From assembly GCF_003119195.2 (NCBI RefSeq), contig NZ_CP022254.1, forward strand, positions 1,457,001 to 1,521,000: a stretch of 64,000 nt of DNA, written 5' to 3'. The position numbers and the translations under genes were made by a program. The notes below the pieces were generated by a model. The model was not told the origin of the DNA. It ran no database searches and saw only the letters and a program-made list of their open reading frames with translations. Origin of the DNA: Azospirillum baldaniorum. Lineage in GTDB: Bacteria > Pseudomonadota > Alphaproteobacteria > Azospirillales > Azospirillaceae. Below, in pieces: positions 34,806-43,136 of this stretch; the stretch's first letter is position 1; each line of letters starts with the position of its first letter.

Positions 34806-35260
34806 GCGGCTGTGCCGGAAGAGGAAAGGCGGGTCGGGGCGCTTATTGTTATGGACTTCCCTCCGACGCCCCGAACCACCTATACCCATCCAAACCATAA
34901 GGTTTAGAGGCGTATCGGTTACCGCTGATATAACAGTTTGTCAAGCGATGGGACGGTTGAGAATCGGGAAGATTTTATCCGGCTCTTAATAACCCTCTCC
35001 CCTCTGGGGAGAGGGTGGCCCGTAGGGCCTCTCGCGCTGGCCAGAGGCCAGCGCTGACGGCGGCAGGCGGATGCCTCTGGCATCCGCTGAGAGCCGGTGA
35101 GGGGGATGCGCGTGTCGCGACGTTCGGCAAAAGCGCAACCCCCTCACCCCAACCCTCTCCCCGGAGGGGAGAGGGAATATCGGCGCTTCCGCGCGACAAC
35201 GGATGGACCGCGCCGGCTCCGCCTTGCCGGTGAGGCGGCCTTTGCGGTACCATTTCGGCC
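34806..35260. other. Gene-poor interval between the efflux operon and the glycosylation cluster
   Basis: About 455 bp without a supported gene. The first 187 bp are less GC-rich and contain a small AAACC-ATA-AGGTTT-like hairpin near 34900 and a CGGGGCG ... CGCCCCG pair around 34835-34873 that could end the efflux operon. The rest is repeat copy 5 with its nested module (34993-35175), followed by about 85 bp with no feature I can name. Confidence 0.6.
34993..35175. repeat. Dispersed palindromic repeat, type A, copy 5, carrying a nested module
   Basis: A type A unit with the usual ends, GGCCCGTAGGGCC and GTTCGGCAAAAGCGCAACC pieces, but 64 bp longer because of an insert at 35030-35093. The insert is bounded by TCTC and GAGAG and contains two hairpins, CGCTGGC-CAGAG-GCCAGCG and GCGGATGCC-TCTG-GCATCCGC. 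The same module occurs, inverted, in type B copy 2 at 42999-43063. Confidence 0.9.
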
Positions 35261-35494
35261 ATGGTTGAAACGCGACGCACCGGTGACCGCTCCAACGAAC
35301 CGATCCGCTCCGAGGTCGGGGGTGGGCGCGTCGCGTCGCCCGGCACGGTCGGCGTCCGCAACCGGGCGGAGCAGGTCGGCGGTGGGCGCCAGCGCATTCC
35401 CAGCGTCCGCGAACTGGCCAGCCTTCTGGTCAACGGCATCCTGACGCTGCCGCGCAATTACCGCCGCGGCATGTATCTCGACGTTCAGGTCTGA
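35261..35494 (+). CDS. Possible small protein (77 aa)
   Basis: An open frame of 77 codons reading MVETRRTGDRSNEPIRSEVGG at the start and RELASLLVNGILTLPRNYRRG near the end. Composition is basic and Gly/Arg-rich, with no signal or membrane segment. There is no convincing ribosome site before the ATG, and the 3' end overlaps the converging GT2 gene by 10 bp, so it may be chance. The helix-like C-terminal half and the absence of any other gene in this gap make it worth keeping as a low-confidence entry. Confidence 0.35.
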   Translation: MVETRRTGDRSNEPIRSEVGGGRVASPGTVGVRNRAEQVGGGRQRIPSVRELASLLVNGILTLPRNYRRGMYLDVQV

Positions 35495-36249
35495 CCCACC
35501 CCGCCCCCCGTGTACGCCGCGATGTCCGGTCCGAACAGGCGCTCCAGCAGCAGGGGCGGCAATTCGTACTGCGGCAGGCACAGGCTGGTGCTGCGGGCGT
35601 GCAGGGTGTGCAGGCACAGCCCCTCGGCGTCCGGAAAGGCGGCGACGCGGAAGCGCTCCCGCGCCGCCTTCATGAAGGGCGCGTCCTCGCAGGCGTTGAC
35701 CGGCGGGAAGCGCACCGCCTCCCACACCGACCGCCGGTAGGCGTAGGAAAAGCCGTAGCCCAGCACATTGTCGTCGGACGGCGGTGTCTCCGGCGCCTCC
35801 ACATAGGACCGGGTCGTCCGCCCCCAGCGGTGATGCGAGCCGCCGCGCGCCGTGTCCCAATAGCCGAAGGTCCCGTGCACCGCGCTGTGCAGGAACCAGC
35901 CGGACAGCGTCACCGCATCGCGCCCCGCCTCCAGCCAGCCGAGCAGCCGCTCCACATAGGTGGGCGCGTAGAAGTCGTCGTCGTCGAAATGGACGATGAT
36001 CTCGCCGCGCGCGTGCTCGGCCAGGATGTTGCGCTTCTCCCCGATGGCGTAGCGGCGCGGCGCGTAGAAATACTTCAGCCGTGGCCCGGCGAGCGGCTGG
36101 AGATAGGCGGAGGGGCGAGGGCTGTCGTCGAACACCAGCCACTCGATGTCGGGAACGGTCTGCGACAGGACGCGCGCGTGGCACAGCGGCAGGAAGGCTT
36201 CCCGTCCCCAGCTTGGCGTGATGATGCTGACGAGTGGCCGGTCGGCCAT
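35485..36249 (-). CDS. Family 2 glycosyltransferase
   Basis: A 254-aa GT-A fold enzyme. It begins MADRPLVSIITPSWGREAFLP (nucleotide-sugar site), and IIVHFDDDDFYAPTYVERL near residue 95 carries the DxD metal motif in an extended form (DDDD). ETPPSDDNVLGYGFSYAYRR and NACEDAPFMKAA (the ED catalytic region) complete the GT2 pattern. It is divergent from the TPR protein gene (85 bp between starts). Donor and acceptor are unknown; sitting beside a TPR-GT protein and a GT41 enzyme, protein or envelope glycosylation is likely. Confidence 0.87.
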   Translation of the reverse strand: MADRPLVSIITPSWGREAFLPLCHARVLSQTVPDIEWLVFDDSPRPSAYLQPLAGPRLKYFYAPRRYAIGEKRNILAEHARGEIIVHFDDDDFYAPTYVERLLGWLEAGRDAVTLSGWFLHSAVHGTFGYWDTARGGSHHRWGRTTRSYVEAPETPPSDDNVLGYGFSYAYRRSVWEAVRFPPVNACEDAPFMKAARERFRVAAFPDAEGLCLHTLHARSTSLCLPQYELPPLLLERLFGPDIAAYTGGGVGQT

Positions 36250-36333
36250 GGTCTCTCCTTCGCAAAGCAAAGCGGCGCCCCCGACCGCTGCGCCGCATGG
36301 ACTCCGGCCCGGCGGCGCGTGTAGACAGGCGGC

Positions 36334-38007
36334 ATGGTGACACTTCGGGATGCCCTGGCCGCCGCGGTCGGCCACCATCAGGCGGGCCGGCTGGACGCGG
36401 CCCGGCCCCTCTATCATAGCATCCTGCGCAGCCAGGCGGGCCACCCCGACGCGCTTCACCTGCTGGGCGTCCTGGAAAGCCAGAGCGGCCGGCCGGGCGC
36501 GGCCCTGCCGTTGCTGCGCCGTGCCGTGGCACTGCTGCCCGGCGACGCGGATTTCCTCGGCAATCTGGCGCGGACCCTGCGCGCGGCGGGGCAGCCCGAC
36601 GCGGCGGAGCGCGCCTTCGCCCGCACGGCGGCGCTCGACCCCGCGGATGCCCAGATCGCTTTCACGCTGGGCGCGCTGCGGCTGGAGCGCGGGGATGCGG
36701 CGGGTGCCGCGGCGGCCTTCGCCCAGGCGCTGGTCCGGCGGCCCGACTTCGTGGAGGCGCGCATCAACGGCGCCAACGCCCTGGCGGCGCTGGGCCGGGC
36801 GGAGGACGCGGCGCGGCTGCGCCGGCAGGCGGTGGCCCTGGCGCCGGCCCATCCCGACGCCCTCCACAACGCCGCGGTGAGCGCGCTTGCCGACGCCGGG
36901 CTGGACCGCCCGCTGTCGCACGCCCGGCGCCTCGACCCGGATTTGGTGGAGCGCGCGGGGCGTGCCCTGGTCCGCGCGCTCGCCGCCGACCCGCGGCATG
37001 GGGCGGCGGCGGACGCGCTGCTCGGGACGGCGCTTTCGCTCGTCCAGGCCGGGCAGGCGCCGGAATGGCTGTTGGACCGCGCCGCCCGCACCGCCCTGAC
37101 GGTCCTGCGCGGCAACCCGCGCGACACGCGGGCGGCGGCGGTGGTCGCCTACCGCTTCTACCGGCGGGGGCGGACGGACCTCGCCAGCCGCTTCATGCGG
37201 CGCGTCGCCCGGAATTTCACCGCGGCGGAGGTGGCGGCGGATTTCGAGCTGCGCCTGTGGTCGATGGTGCGGGCGGGGTGGCGGGCGCTGGATGGATTGC
37301 CCGACGCCGACGCCCTGCTCGGCGCCTTCCCCCCGCTGGAACTGCTGGCCGATCCGACCGCGGGGAGCGGGCCGTTGCTGGCGGTCTCCTGCGACGACGG
37401 CTACTACCGGCGCTTCGCCACCGGCCTGCTCGATTCGGTGGAAGCGGTGGGCGGCGGTGTGGCGGTCCATGTCCATGTCGTGAACCCTTCACCGGAAACC
37501 CTGGCCGACCTCGCCCGGCAGCGGGAGCGCTTGCGTCTAAGCTGCAGCCGGGAACGGGTGGACTTCACGGGCTGGGACGATCATCGGCGGACCACCTACT
37601 ACGCCTGCGTCCGTTTCCTGCGCTGGCACCAGTTGATGACGCTCTGGGGGCGGCCCCTGCTGCATCTCGACGCCGACTGCACGCTGGCCGGCGGACTCGA
37701 TGCGCTGGCGGCGCTGCTGGACGGAGCCGACGTCGGGCTGCTGCGCGACGCCCGTTGGCGCGGCCCGACGCGGGAAATCACCGTCTGCTTCGCGGCGTTC
37801 CAACCGACTCCGCGGGGGCGTGCCTTCCTCGCCTCGACCGCGGCCTACATCGGGGCCTTTCTGCAGGAGGGGCGCGGATTCTGGATGCTGGATCAGGCCG
37901 CACCCTTCGCGGTGCTCGACGCGCTGGAGCGGCGGGGGGAGGGGCCGGGGGTGCGCTGGTTCGACGTTCTGGATTTCCCCTGGGTCCGCTTCATCGGGGA
38001 GAAGTGA
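36334..38007 (+). CDS. TPR protein with a C-terminal glycosyltransferase-like domain
   Basis: A 557-aa two-part protein. The N-terminal 270 residues are tetratricopeptide repeats (LAAAVGHHQAGRLDAARPLY, HPDALHLLGVLESQSGRPG and on). The C-terminal 190 residues (LLAVSCDDGYYRRFATGLLDSVE, HVHVVNP, WGRPLLHLDADCTLAGGLD, then a tail ending DFPWVRFIGEK) look like a GT-A nucleotide-sugar transferase core with an HLDADC metal motif. The first repeat resembles that of the GT41 enzyme at 38369-40531, so the two may share ancestry or partners. TPRs would hold a protein acceptor. Function is inferred from architecture; I know no characterised homologue. Confidence 0.75.
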   Translation: MVTLRDALAAAVGHHQAGRLDAARPLYHSILRSQAGHPDALHLLGVLESQSGRPGAALPLLRRAVALLPGDADFLGNLARTLRAAGQPDAAERAFARTAALDPADAQIAFTLGALRLERGDAAGAAAAFAQALVRRPDFVEARINGANALAALGRAEDAARLRRQAVALAPAHPDALHNAAVSALADAGLDRPLSHARRLDPDLVERAGRALVRALAADPRHGAAADALLGTALSLVQAGQAPEWLLDRAARTALTVLRGNPRDTRAAAVVAYRFYRRGRTDLASRFMRRVARNFTAAEVAADFELRLWSMVRAGWRALDGLPDADALLGAFPPLELLADPTAGSGPLLAVSCDDGYYRRFATGLLDSVEAVGGGVAVHVHVVNPSPETLADLARQRERLRLSCSRERVDFTGWDDHRRTTYYACVRFLRWHQLMTLWGRPLLHLDADCTLAGGLDALAALLDGADVGLLRDARWRGPTREITVCFAAFQPTPRGRAFLASTAAYIGAFLQEGRGFWMLDQAAPFAVLDALERRGEGPGVRWFDVLDFPWVRFIGEK

Positions 38008-38008
38008 C

Positions 38009-38254
38009 TCAGGAGGGGAGCCGGGCGCAGCGTCCATCCGGGCAGTCGCGGCAGCATTGCCCGCAGATGTCGTCCAGATCCACGGCGATGCCGTGCCGCT
38101 TGAGGAGCCCCTGGGCATAGGCGGTGTAGAGGCGCGCCAGCGCCCGCCGGTTGGTGGCGACCGTCTTGGCGGCCAGCGTCTCCGGCGCCAGCATCGTGGC
38201 GATGGCTTGCTCCACGTCCTCGATGGCTGTGCGGACAGCCGAAAGGTTCAGCAT
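38009..38254 (-). CDS. Small Cys-rich protein (81 aa)
   Basis: Starts MLNLSAVRTAIEDVEQAIATML, with AGGGGG about 7 bases before the ATG; a GTG 21 bp upstream is a weaker option. The body is helical (TVATNRRALARLYTAYAQGLLKRH), and the C-terminus carries a tight cluster CGQCCRDCPDGRC with five Cys, a likely metal or iron-sulfur site. It ends 1 bp from the converging TPR gene. I do not recognise the family. The stretch 38255-38368, between it and the GT41 gene, is AT-richer and should hold its promoter. Confidence 0.65.
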   Translation of the reverse strand: MLNLSAVRTAIEDVEQAIATMLAPETLAAKTVATNRRALARLYTAYAQGLLKRHGIAVDLDDICGQCCRDCPDGRCARLPS

Positions 38255-38368
38255 CCAGGACCCCCTGGGCGTCACGACCCTTGATGAATCTGATATACAA
38301 CGTGTGACGAAAAATTAGTGTCCAAACAACCCTTAATTTCGGATTTTGCGGTGTCCTATCCGGAAAGG

Positions 38369-40531
38369 CTAATCGCCCCTCGCTAAACCACGCAGGGCTG
38401 TCGCCAGCGCTTCAGCAAGGCGCCGCCCGTCGCAGAGCGGCCCGGCCGCCATGCGCGGGCGCAGGGTTCGGCGCAGTTCCGCCAACCGCGCCGGGTCGGC
38501 GGCCCAGCCGGCGGCGCGATCCACATAGTCCGCCGGGTCGCGGGCGACGCAGCCCTCCACCCCCGCCACCTTCAGGAAAGCCAGGGAATGGCGGCTGGAG
38601 AAGGTCTCGCCGGGCAGGGTGACGACCGGCACGCCCATCCACAGCGTCTCCAGCGTCGTCGTGCTGCCGGCGAAGGGGAAGGGGTCCAGCGCCACGTCGA
38701 CGCGGGCGCACCAGCCCATATGCTCGCGGCTGGGAGTCGCCCCGGCCAGGATCAGCCGCTCCGGCGCAATGCCCGCCGCGGCCAGCCGTTCGCGCCAACG
38801 GGCGGCGGTTTCCGGGCAGGACAGCGCCTTGGTCTTCAGCAGCAGGCGCGACTCGGGCACGCGGGCGAGCAGGGCGGCCCAGGTGGCGAGGACCTCGTCG
38901 GTCAGCTTGGTCAGGATGTTGAAGACGCCGAAGGTGACGGGCTGGCCGGTCAGGCAGGGCGGTGGACCGGGCTCCGGCGCGTCCGGCGGCGGGTCATAGG
39001 CGATGAAGGCGCCGGGCATGCGCAGGATGCGCTCGCTGTAGAAGCGCTCCGCCCCCTCCGGCACATGGTGGGCGTCGGCGACCAGCGCGTCCATGGCGGC
39101 GAGCCCGGTGGTCGCCATGTAGCCGGACCACGCCACCTGGACCGGAGCCGGCTTGCGCGCGAAGACGCCCAGCCGTCCGCGGGCGTTGTGCCCGGCGAGG
39201 TCGATCAGCGCGTCCAGCCGGTCTTCGCGGATCAGTGTTGCAAGTTCAGCGTCGGTCCGGTCGGCGACCGGCACCCAGCGCGCCGCCGCGGCGCGGAAGC
39301 GGTCGGTGAGGTCGTCCGCTTCCAACTGGTTGGCGTAGAGGGTCAGTTCGACGCCGAAATCCGGCAGCGCCTCGACCGCCCGCACCGCGAACTGCCCCGC
39401 CGGGTGGCGGCGGAAGTCGCCGGACAGAATGCCGACGCGCAACGGGTGGGAGTCGTCCCGGATCGCCGGGGCGCGCGGTGTCCATTCGGGTCGCAACGGC
39501 GCGCCGTGCACGGCGTCCCAGCCGCGGTGCGCCTCCAGCACGCGGGCCAGCGTCACGCCGGGTCGGAACAGCTCCAGATAGGCGAGGTTGGAGCGCACCT
39601 CCGCAAGATCGGGCCGCAGCGCCAGCGCGCGGCGGTAGCCGGCCTCCGCCCTGTCCAGGTCACCCTGCGTCTGGCGCACCAGCGCGAGGTTCGCGTACGC
39701 CTCCGCCAGATCGGGACACAGGGCGGTGCCCCGGGCGTAGGCGCGGGCGGCCTCGGCCAGCCGGTTGCGCTTTTGCAGCGCATCGCCCCGGCGCAGCGCC
39801 GCCTCCGCGAAGTCGGGGCGCGCGGATTCGGCGCGGCGTGCCGCCTGTTCGGCGTCGGCGGGGGCGTCGAGGGCCAGCAAGGCGGCCGACAGGTTGGCGA
39901 GCGCCGTGGCGTGGTCGGGGCGCAGCGCCAGCGCGCGGCGCAAGGCGCGCTGAGCCTCCGCCGCCCGGCCGCGTTGCAACATCAGCGAGGCGCGGTTGGC
40001 GTGCGCCTCCCCGAATCCGGGATCGTCGGCCAGCGCGGCGCGGAAGGCCTCGTCCGCCTCGCCCAGCCGGCCGAGCGCCGTCAGCGTGTTGCCGAGGTTG
40101 AAGCGCGCCCGCGCGTAGCCGGGGCGCAACGCGGCGGCCTGCCGGTAGGCGTCCACCGCCTCCTCCAGCCGGCCCAGACGGTCCAGCGCGTTGCCGAGGT
40201 TGTAATGGGCCTGCGCGAAGGCCGGGCGCAGGCGGATCGCCGCGCGGTGGGCGTCGGCCGCCTCCGCGTCGCGGTCCAGGGCGCGCAGCGCGCTGCCCAG
40301 ATTGTCGTGATAGTCGGCGACGGTCGCGTCGGCGCGGATGGCGGCGCGGATGCGCGGCTCGGCCTCCGCCGGGTGTCCGGCCTGGAGATAGACGACGCCC
40401 AGCAGATGCAGCGCGTCGGGATGGTCGGGCAGCGTGTCGAGGACGGCCTGATAGCCGGCGGCGGCCTGCGCCAGCCGTCCGGCCTGATGATGGGCCAGCG
40501 CCGCGGCCAGCACGTCCTTGATCGTCGCCAT
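38369..40531 (-). CDS. TPR O-GlcNAc-transferase-like protein (GT41/SPINDLY type)
   Basis: A 720-aa protein: about ten TPR units from residue 5 to 330, then a GT41 catalytic region. The catalytic part shows LRVGILSGDFRRHPAGQFAV, DRLDALIDLAGHNARGRLG, KPAPVQVAWSGYMATTGLAAMD and DPFPFAGSTTTLETLWMGVPVV, all signature pieces of OGT/SPY enzymes. GT41 enzymes attach GlcNAc, fucose or another sugar to Ser/Thr of protein targets in the cytoplasm. The start MATIKDVLAAALAHHQAGRL is preferred to an in-frame ATG 24 bp upstream. A cytoplasmic protein such as flagellin could be the target; that is inference. Confidence 0.9.
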   Translation of the reverse strand: MATIKDVLAAALAHHQAGRLAQAAAGYQAVLDTLPDHPDALHLLGVVYLQAGHPAEAEPRIRAAIRADATVADYHDNLGSALRALDRDAEAADAHRAAIRLRPAFAQAHYNLGNALDRLGRLEEAVDAYRQAAALRPGYARARFNLGNTLTALGRLGEADEAFRAALADDPGFGEAHANRASLMLQRGRAAEAQRALRRALALRPDHATALANLSAALLALDAPADAEQAARRAESARPDFAEAALRRGDALQKRNRLAEAARAYARGTALCPDLAEAYANLALVRQTQGDLDRAEAGYRRALALRPDLAEVRSNLAYLELFRPGVTLARVLEAHRGWDAVHGAPLRPEWTPRAPAIRDDSHPLRVGILSGDFRRHPAGQFAVRAVEALPDFGVELTLYANQLEADDLTDRFRAAAARWVPVADRTDAELATLIREDRLDALIDLAGHNARGRLGVFARKPAPVQVAWSGYMATTGLAAMDALVADAHHVPEGAERFYSERILRMPGAFIAYDPPPDAPEPGPPPCLTGQPVTFGVFNILTKLTDEVLATWAALLARVPESRLLLKTKALSCPETAARWRERLAAAGIAPERLILAGATPSREHMGWCARVDVALDPFPFAGSTTTLETLWMGVPVVTLPGETFSSRHSLAFLKVAGVEGCVARDPADYVDRAAGWAADPARLAELRRTLRPRMAAGPLCDGRRLAEALATALRGLARGD

Positions 40532-40576
40532 GCTGGCTTGTGTAGAGCATTTCACCGCATGGCTGAAGAGCGCGCG

Positions 40577-41122
40577 TCAGCTTACCATGCGCCAGCTTCC
40601 GTCCGACTGGCGGCAGGCGGTGCCGTAGCCCTGCTGAAGCTGCCCGCCGACCACGATGCTGGTCTGGAACTCCCGGCACGGCTCGCCATAGGGACCGGTG
40701 CCGTCGCGGGTCGGGGTGTAGGTGCCCCAGTTGCCGGTCTGCGGGTTGTTCCACTGCACGGTCGCGCCGGTCGGCGCCATGTAGGCCTGCCCCGCGGCCT
40801 GCTGCGCGTACATCAGGTCGGCGCGGTCCATCGACTGGCCGGCGGCGTTGCCGAGCGCGGCGCCGAGCAGCGTGCCGACGCCGACCGCCACCAGCTTGCC
40901 CGTGCCGCCGCCGAAGCGCGACCCGGCGAGGCCGCCGACCACGCCGCCCAGCAGCGTGCCCGCCGTCGCCTTGTTGCCATAAGCGGGGGCATAGCCGCCG
41001 CCATAGTTGGCCCCGTACCCGCCACCACCATACCCACCACCATACCCATAGCCATAGGGGCTGGCGCAGCCGGCCAGCAGGCCGACGGACAACACGACCG
41101 CAACGATCCCCTTGGCCTTCAT
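40577..41122 (-). CDS. Glycine-zipper lipoprotein (17 kDa surface antigen type)
   Basis: A 181-aa outer-envelope lipoprotein. The signal peptide MKAKGIVAVVLSVGLLAGC ends in the lipobox LAGC with Cys19 to be lipidated. A Gly/Tyr-rich stretch (PYGYGYGGGYGGGGY) follows, then a glycine-zipper 2TM-like part (TLLGGVVGGLAGSRFGGG, then GVGTLLGAALGNAAGQ) typical of SlyB/17-kDa antigens, and a C-terminal domain with Cys that may form a disulfide (EPCREFQ ... GTACRQ). Such proteins support outer-membrane integrity. It is probably monocistronic. Confidence 0.87.
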   Translation of the reverse strand: MKAKGIVAVVLSVGLLAGCASPYGYGYGGGYGGGGYGANYGGGYAPAYGNKATAGTLLGGVVGGLAGSRFGGGTGKLVAVGVGTLLGAALGNAAGQSMDRADLMYAQQAAGQAYMAPTGATVQWNNPQTGNWGTYTPTRDGTGPYGEPCREFQTSIVVGGQLQQGYGTACRQSDGSWRMVS

Positions 41123-41270
41123 CTCGAACCCCACGGAACGGAACCTGCCCCCGTAAACATGGCAGCCCCGCAAACTATTCCGTCCGCGTGACGGAACACC
41201 GCCGTTGCCCCTATGATGAAGCCAAATGGCCGCGTCCAAGCGGCCGGCAAGAACCTGTCGGGAGGAAAGC

Positions 41271-42887
41271 ATGCTGCCGGAAGCGGACAGCTACGAGGGC
41301 CTGCGCGACCGTTTCGTCTGGTCGGTGCCGGAGCGTTACAACATCGGCGTGGACGTCTGCGACAAGTGGGCGGAGCGCGATCCGGACCGCACCGCCCTGA
41401 TCCACAAGCGCCGGGACGGCGCGGTGGAGACCCACAGCTTCGCCGACATCCGCCGCCTGTCGAACCGCCTCGCCAACGCGCTGGCCGCCCATGGGGTGGC
41501 GCGCGGCGACCGGGTGGGCATCCTGCTGCCCCAGGCGCCGGAGACCGCGGTCAGCCACGTCGCCGTCTACAAGATGGGCGGCGTCGCCGTTCCCCTCTTC
41601 TCGCTGTTCGGCGTTGAAGCGCTGGAGTACCGGCTCGGCAATTGCGGGGCGCGGGCGGTGGTGACCGACGCCGTGGGTGCGGCCAAGATCGCCCAGATCC
41701 GCGACCGCCTGCCCGAGCTGAAACTCGTCCTGCGCATCGACGAGGCCGGAGAGGGCGAGCTGGACTGGCACGCGCTGGTCGATGCGGCGTCGGAGGACTT
41801 CACGCCGGTGGACACGGCGGCGGACGACCCGGCGGTGATCATCTACACCTCCGGCACCACCGGCCAGCCCAAGGGCGCGCTGCACGCGCACCGGGTGCTG
41901 CTCGGCCACCTGCCGGGGGTGGAGATTTCCCACGACCTGTTCCCGCAGCCGGGCGACCGCATCTGGACCCCGGCGGACTGGGCGTGGATCGGCGGTTTGC
42001 TCGACGTGCTGATGCCCGCCTGGCACCATGGCGTGACCGTGGTCTCCCACCGCTTCGAGAAGTTCGACGCGGAGGAGGCCTTCCGCCTGATCGCCGATTT
42101 CCAGGTGCGCAACGCCTTCCTGCCGCCGACCGCGCTGAAGATGATGCGCGCGGTGAAGGACCCGCAGACGCGCTGGAATTACAGCATGCGCTCCGTCGCC
42201 AGCGGCGGCGAGACGCTGGGGGCCGAGCTTCTCGATTGGGGCCGCCAGACCTTCGGGCTGACCATCAACGAGTTCTACGGCCAGACCGAGTGCAACATGA
42301 TCGTGTCCTCCTGCGCCACGGTCATGCCGCCCAAGCCCGGCGTCATGGGCCGCCCGGCGCCCGGCCACGACGTGGCGGTGATCGACGGGCAGGGCAACCG
42401 CCTTCCTCCCGGTGAGATCGGCCTGATCGCCGTGCACCGCCCGGACCCGGTGATGTTCCTGCAATACTGGAACAACCCGGAGGCCACCGCCGCGAAGTTT
42501 GTCGGCGACTGGCTGGTCACCGGCGACCAGGGCGAGTTGGACACCGACGGCTACATCCGCTTCGTCGGGCGGGACGACGACGTGATCACGTCGGCCGGCT
42601 ACCGCATCGGCCCCGGCGAGATCGAGGATTGCCTGATCGGCCACCCCGCCGTCCGCATGGCCGCCGTGGTCGGCGTGCCGAACCCTCTGCGCACCGAGAT
42701 CGTGAAGGCCTTCATCGTCCTCCAGGACGGCGTTCGCCCCAGCGACGCACTGGCGGCGGAGATCCAGGCCCATGTGAAGACGCGGCTGGCCGCCCACGAG
42801 TATCCCCGCGCGGTTGAGTTCGTGGACAGCCTGCCGATGACGACCACGGGCAAGATCATCCGGCGCGAGCTGCGGGGGCGGGGGTAA
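41271..42887 (+). CDS. Acyl-CoA synthetase (AMP-forming, medium-chain/acetate group)
   Basis: A 538-aa ANL-superfamily ligase. It activates a carboxylic acid with ATP to the acyl-AMP and then the CoA thioester. The ATP loop is YTSGTTGQPKGAL (near 200), with NEFYGQTECN near 340 and the hinge/catalytic region GDQGELDTDGYIRFVGRDDDVI and SAGYRIGPGEIE; the C-terminal catalytic Lys lies in PMTTTGKIIRRELR. The ATG at 41271 follows GGGAGGAAAGC. The closest groups are medium-chain acyl-CoA synthetases (AcsM) and acetate-type enzymes; the true substrate is not evident. It is followed by repeat copy B2 and is apparently monocistronic. Confidence 0.87.
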   Translation: MLPEADSYEGLRDRFVWSVPERYNIGVDVCDKWAERDPDRTALIHKRRDGAVETHSFADIRRLSNRLANALAAHGVARGDRVGILLPQAPETAVSHVAVYKMGGVAVPLFSLFGVEALEYRLGNCGARAVVTDAVGAAKIAQIRDRLPELKLVLRIDEAGEGELDWHALVDAASEDFTPVDTAADDPAVIIYTSGTTGQPKGALHAHRVLLGHLPGVEISHDLFPQPGDRIWTPADWAWIGGLLDVLMPAWHHGVTVVSHRFEKFDAEEAFRLIADFQVRNAFLPPTALKMMRAVKDPQTRWNYSMRSVASGGETLGAELLDWGRQTFGLTINEFYGQTECNMIVSSCATVMPPKPGVMGRPAPGHDVAVIDGQGNRLPPGEIGLIAVHRPDPVMFLQYWNNPEATAAKFVGDWLVTGDQGELDTDGYIRFVGRDDDVITSAGYRIGPGEIEDCLIGHPAVRMAAVVGVPNPLRTEIVKAFIVLQDGVRPSDALAAEIQAHVKTRLAAHEYPRAVEFVDSLPMTTTGKIIRRELRGRG

Positions 42888-42896
42888 CGTTCCAAA

Positions 42897-43101
42897 CCCT
42901 CTCCCGTCCCGCGAGAGGGAGGGACCCGCCGCGCAGCGGCGGGAGGGTGAGGGTGCGGCCAAGAATAAGGCATCGATCCTCGCGCGACCCTCACCCGGCT
43001 CTCAGCGGATGCCAGAGGCATCCGCCTGTCGCCGTCAGCGCTGGCTTTCAGCCAGCGTGAGAGGCGCCTTCGGCGCCACCCTCTCCCGAGGCGGGAGAGG
43101 G
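42897..43101. repeat. Dispersed palindromic repeat, type B, copy 2, carrying a nested module
   Basis: The ends match type B (CCCTCTCCCGTCCCGCGAG and CTCTCCCGAGGCGGGAGAG), and AGAATAAGGCATCGATCCTCG occupies the centre. The insert 42999-43063 (65 bp, CTCTC to GAGAG) is the inverse of the module in copy A5: hairpins GCGGATGCC-AGAG-GCATCCGC and CGCTGGC-TTTCA-GCCAGCG. It is inserted at the equivalent point, between the GGCGCCTTCGGCGCC-like stem and CACCCGG. Confidence 0.9.
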
Positions 43102-43136
43102 ACGAAAAACAACAAGAAAAGACAACGACCCGAACG

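Noticed and set aside
34910..34955. FNR-like or LuxR-like box in the AT-richer gap after aaeX
   Set aside because: TGATATAACAG...GTCAA has neither the spacing nor the symmetry of a real box; left unassigned.
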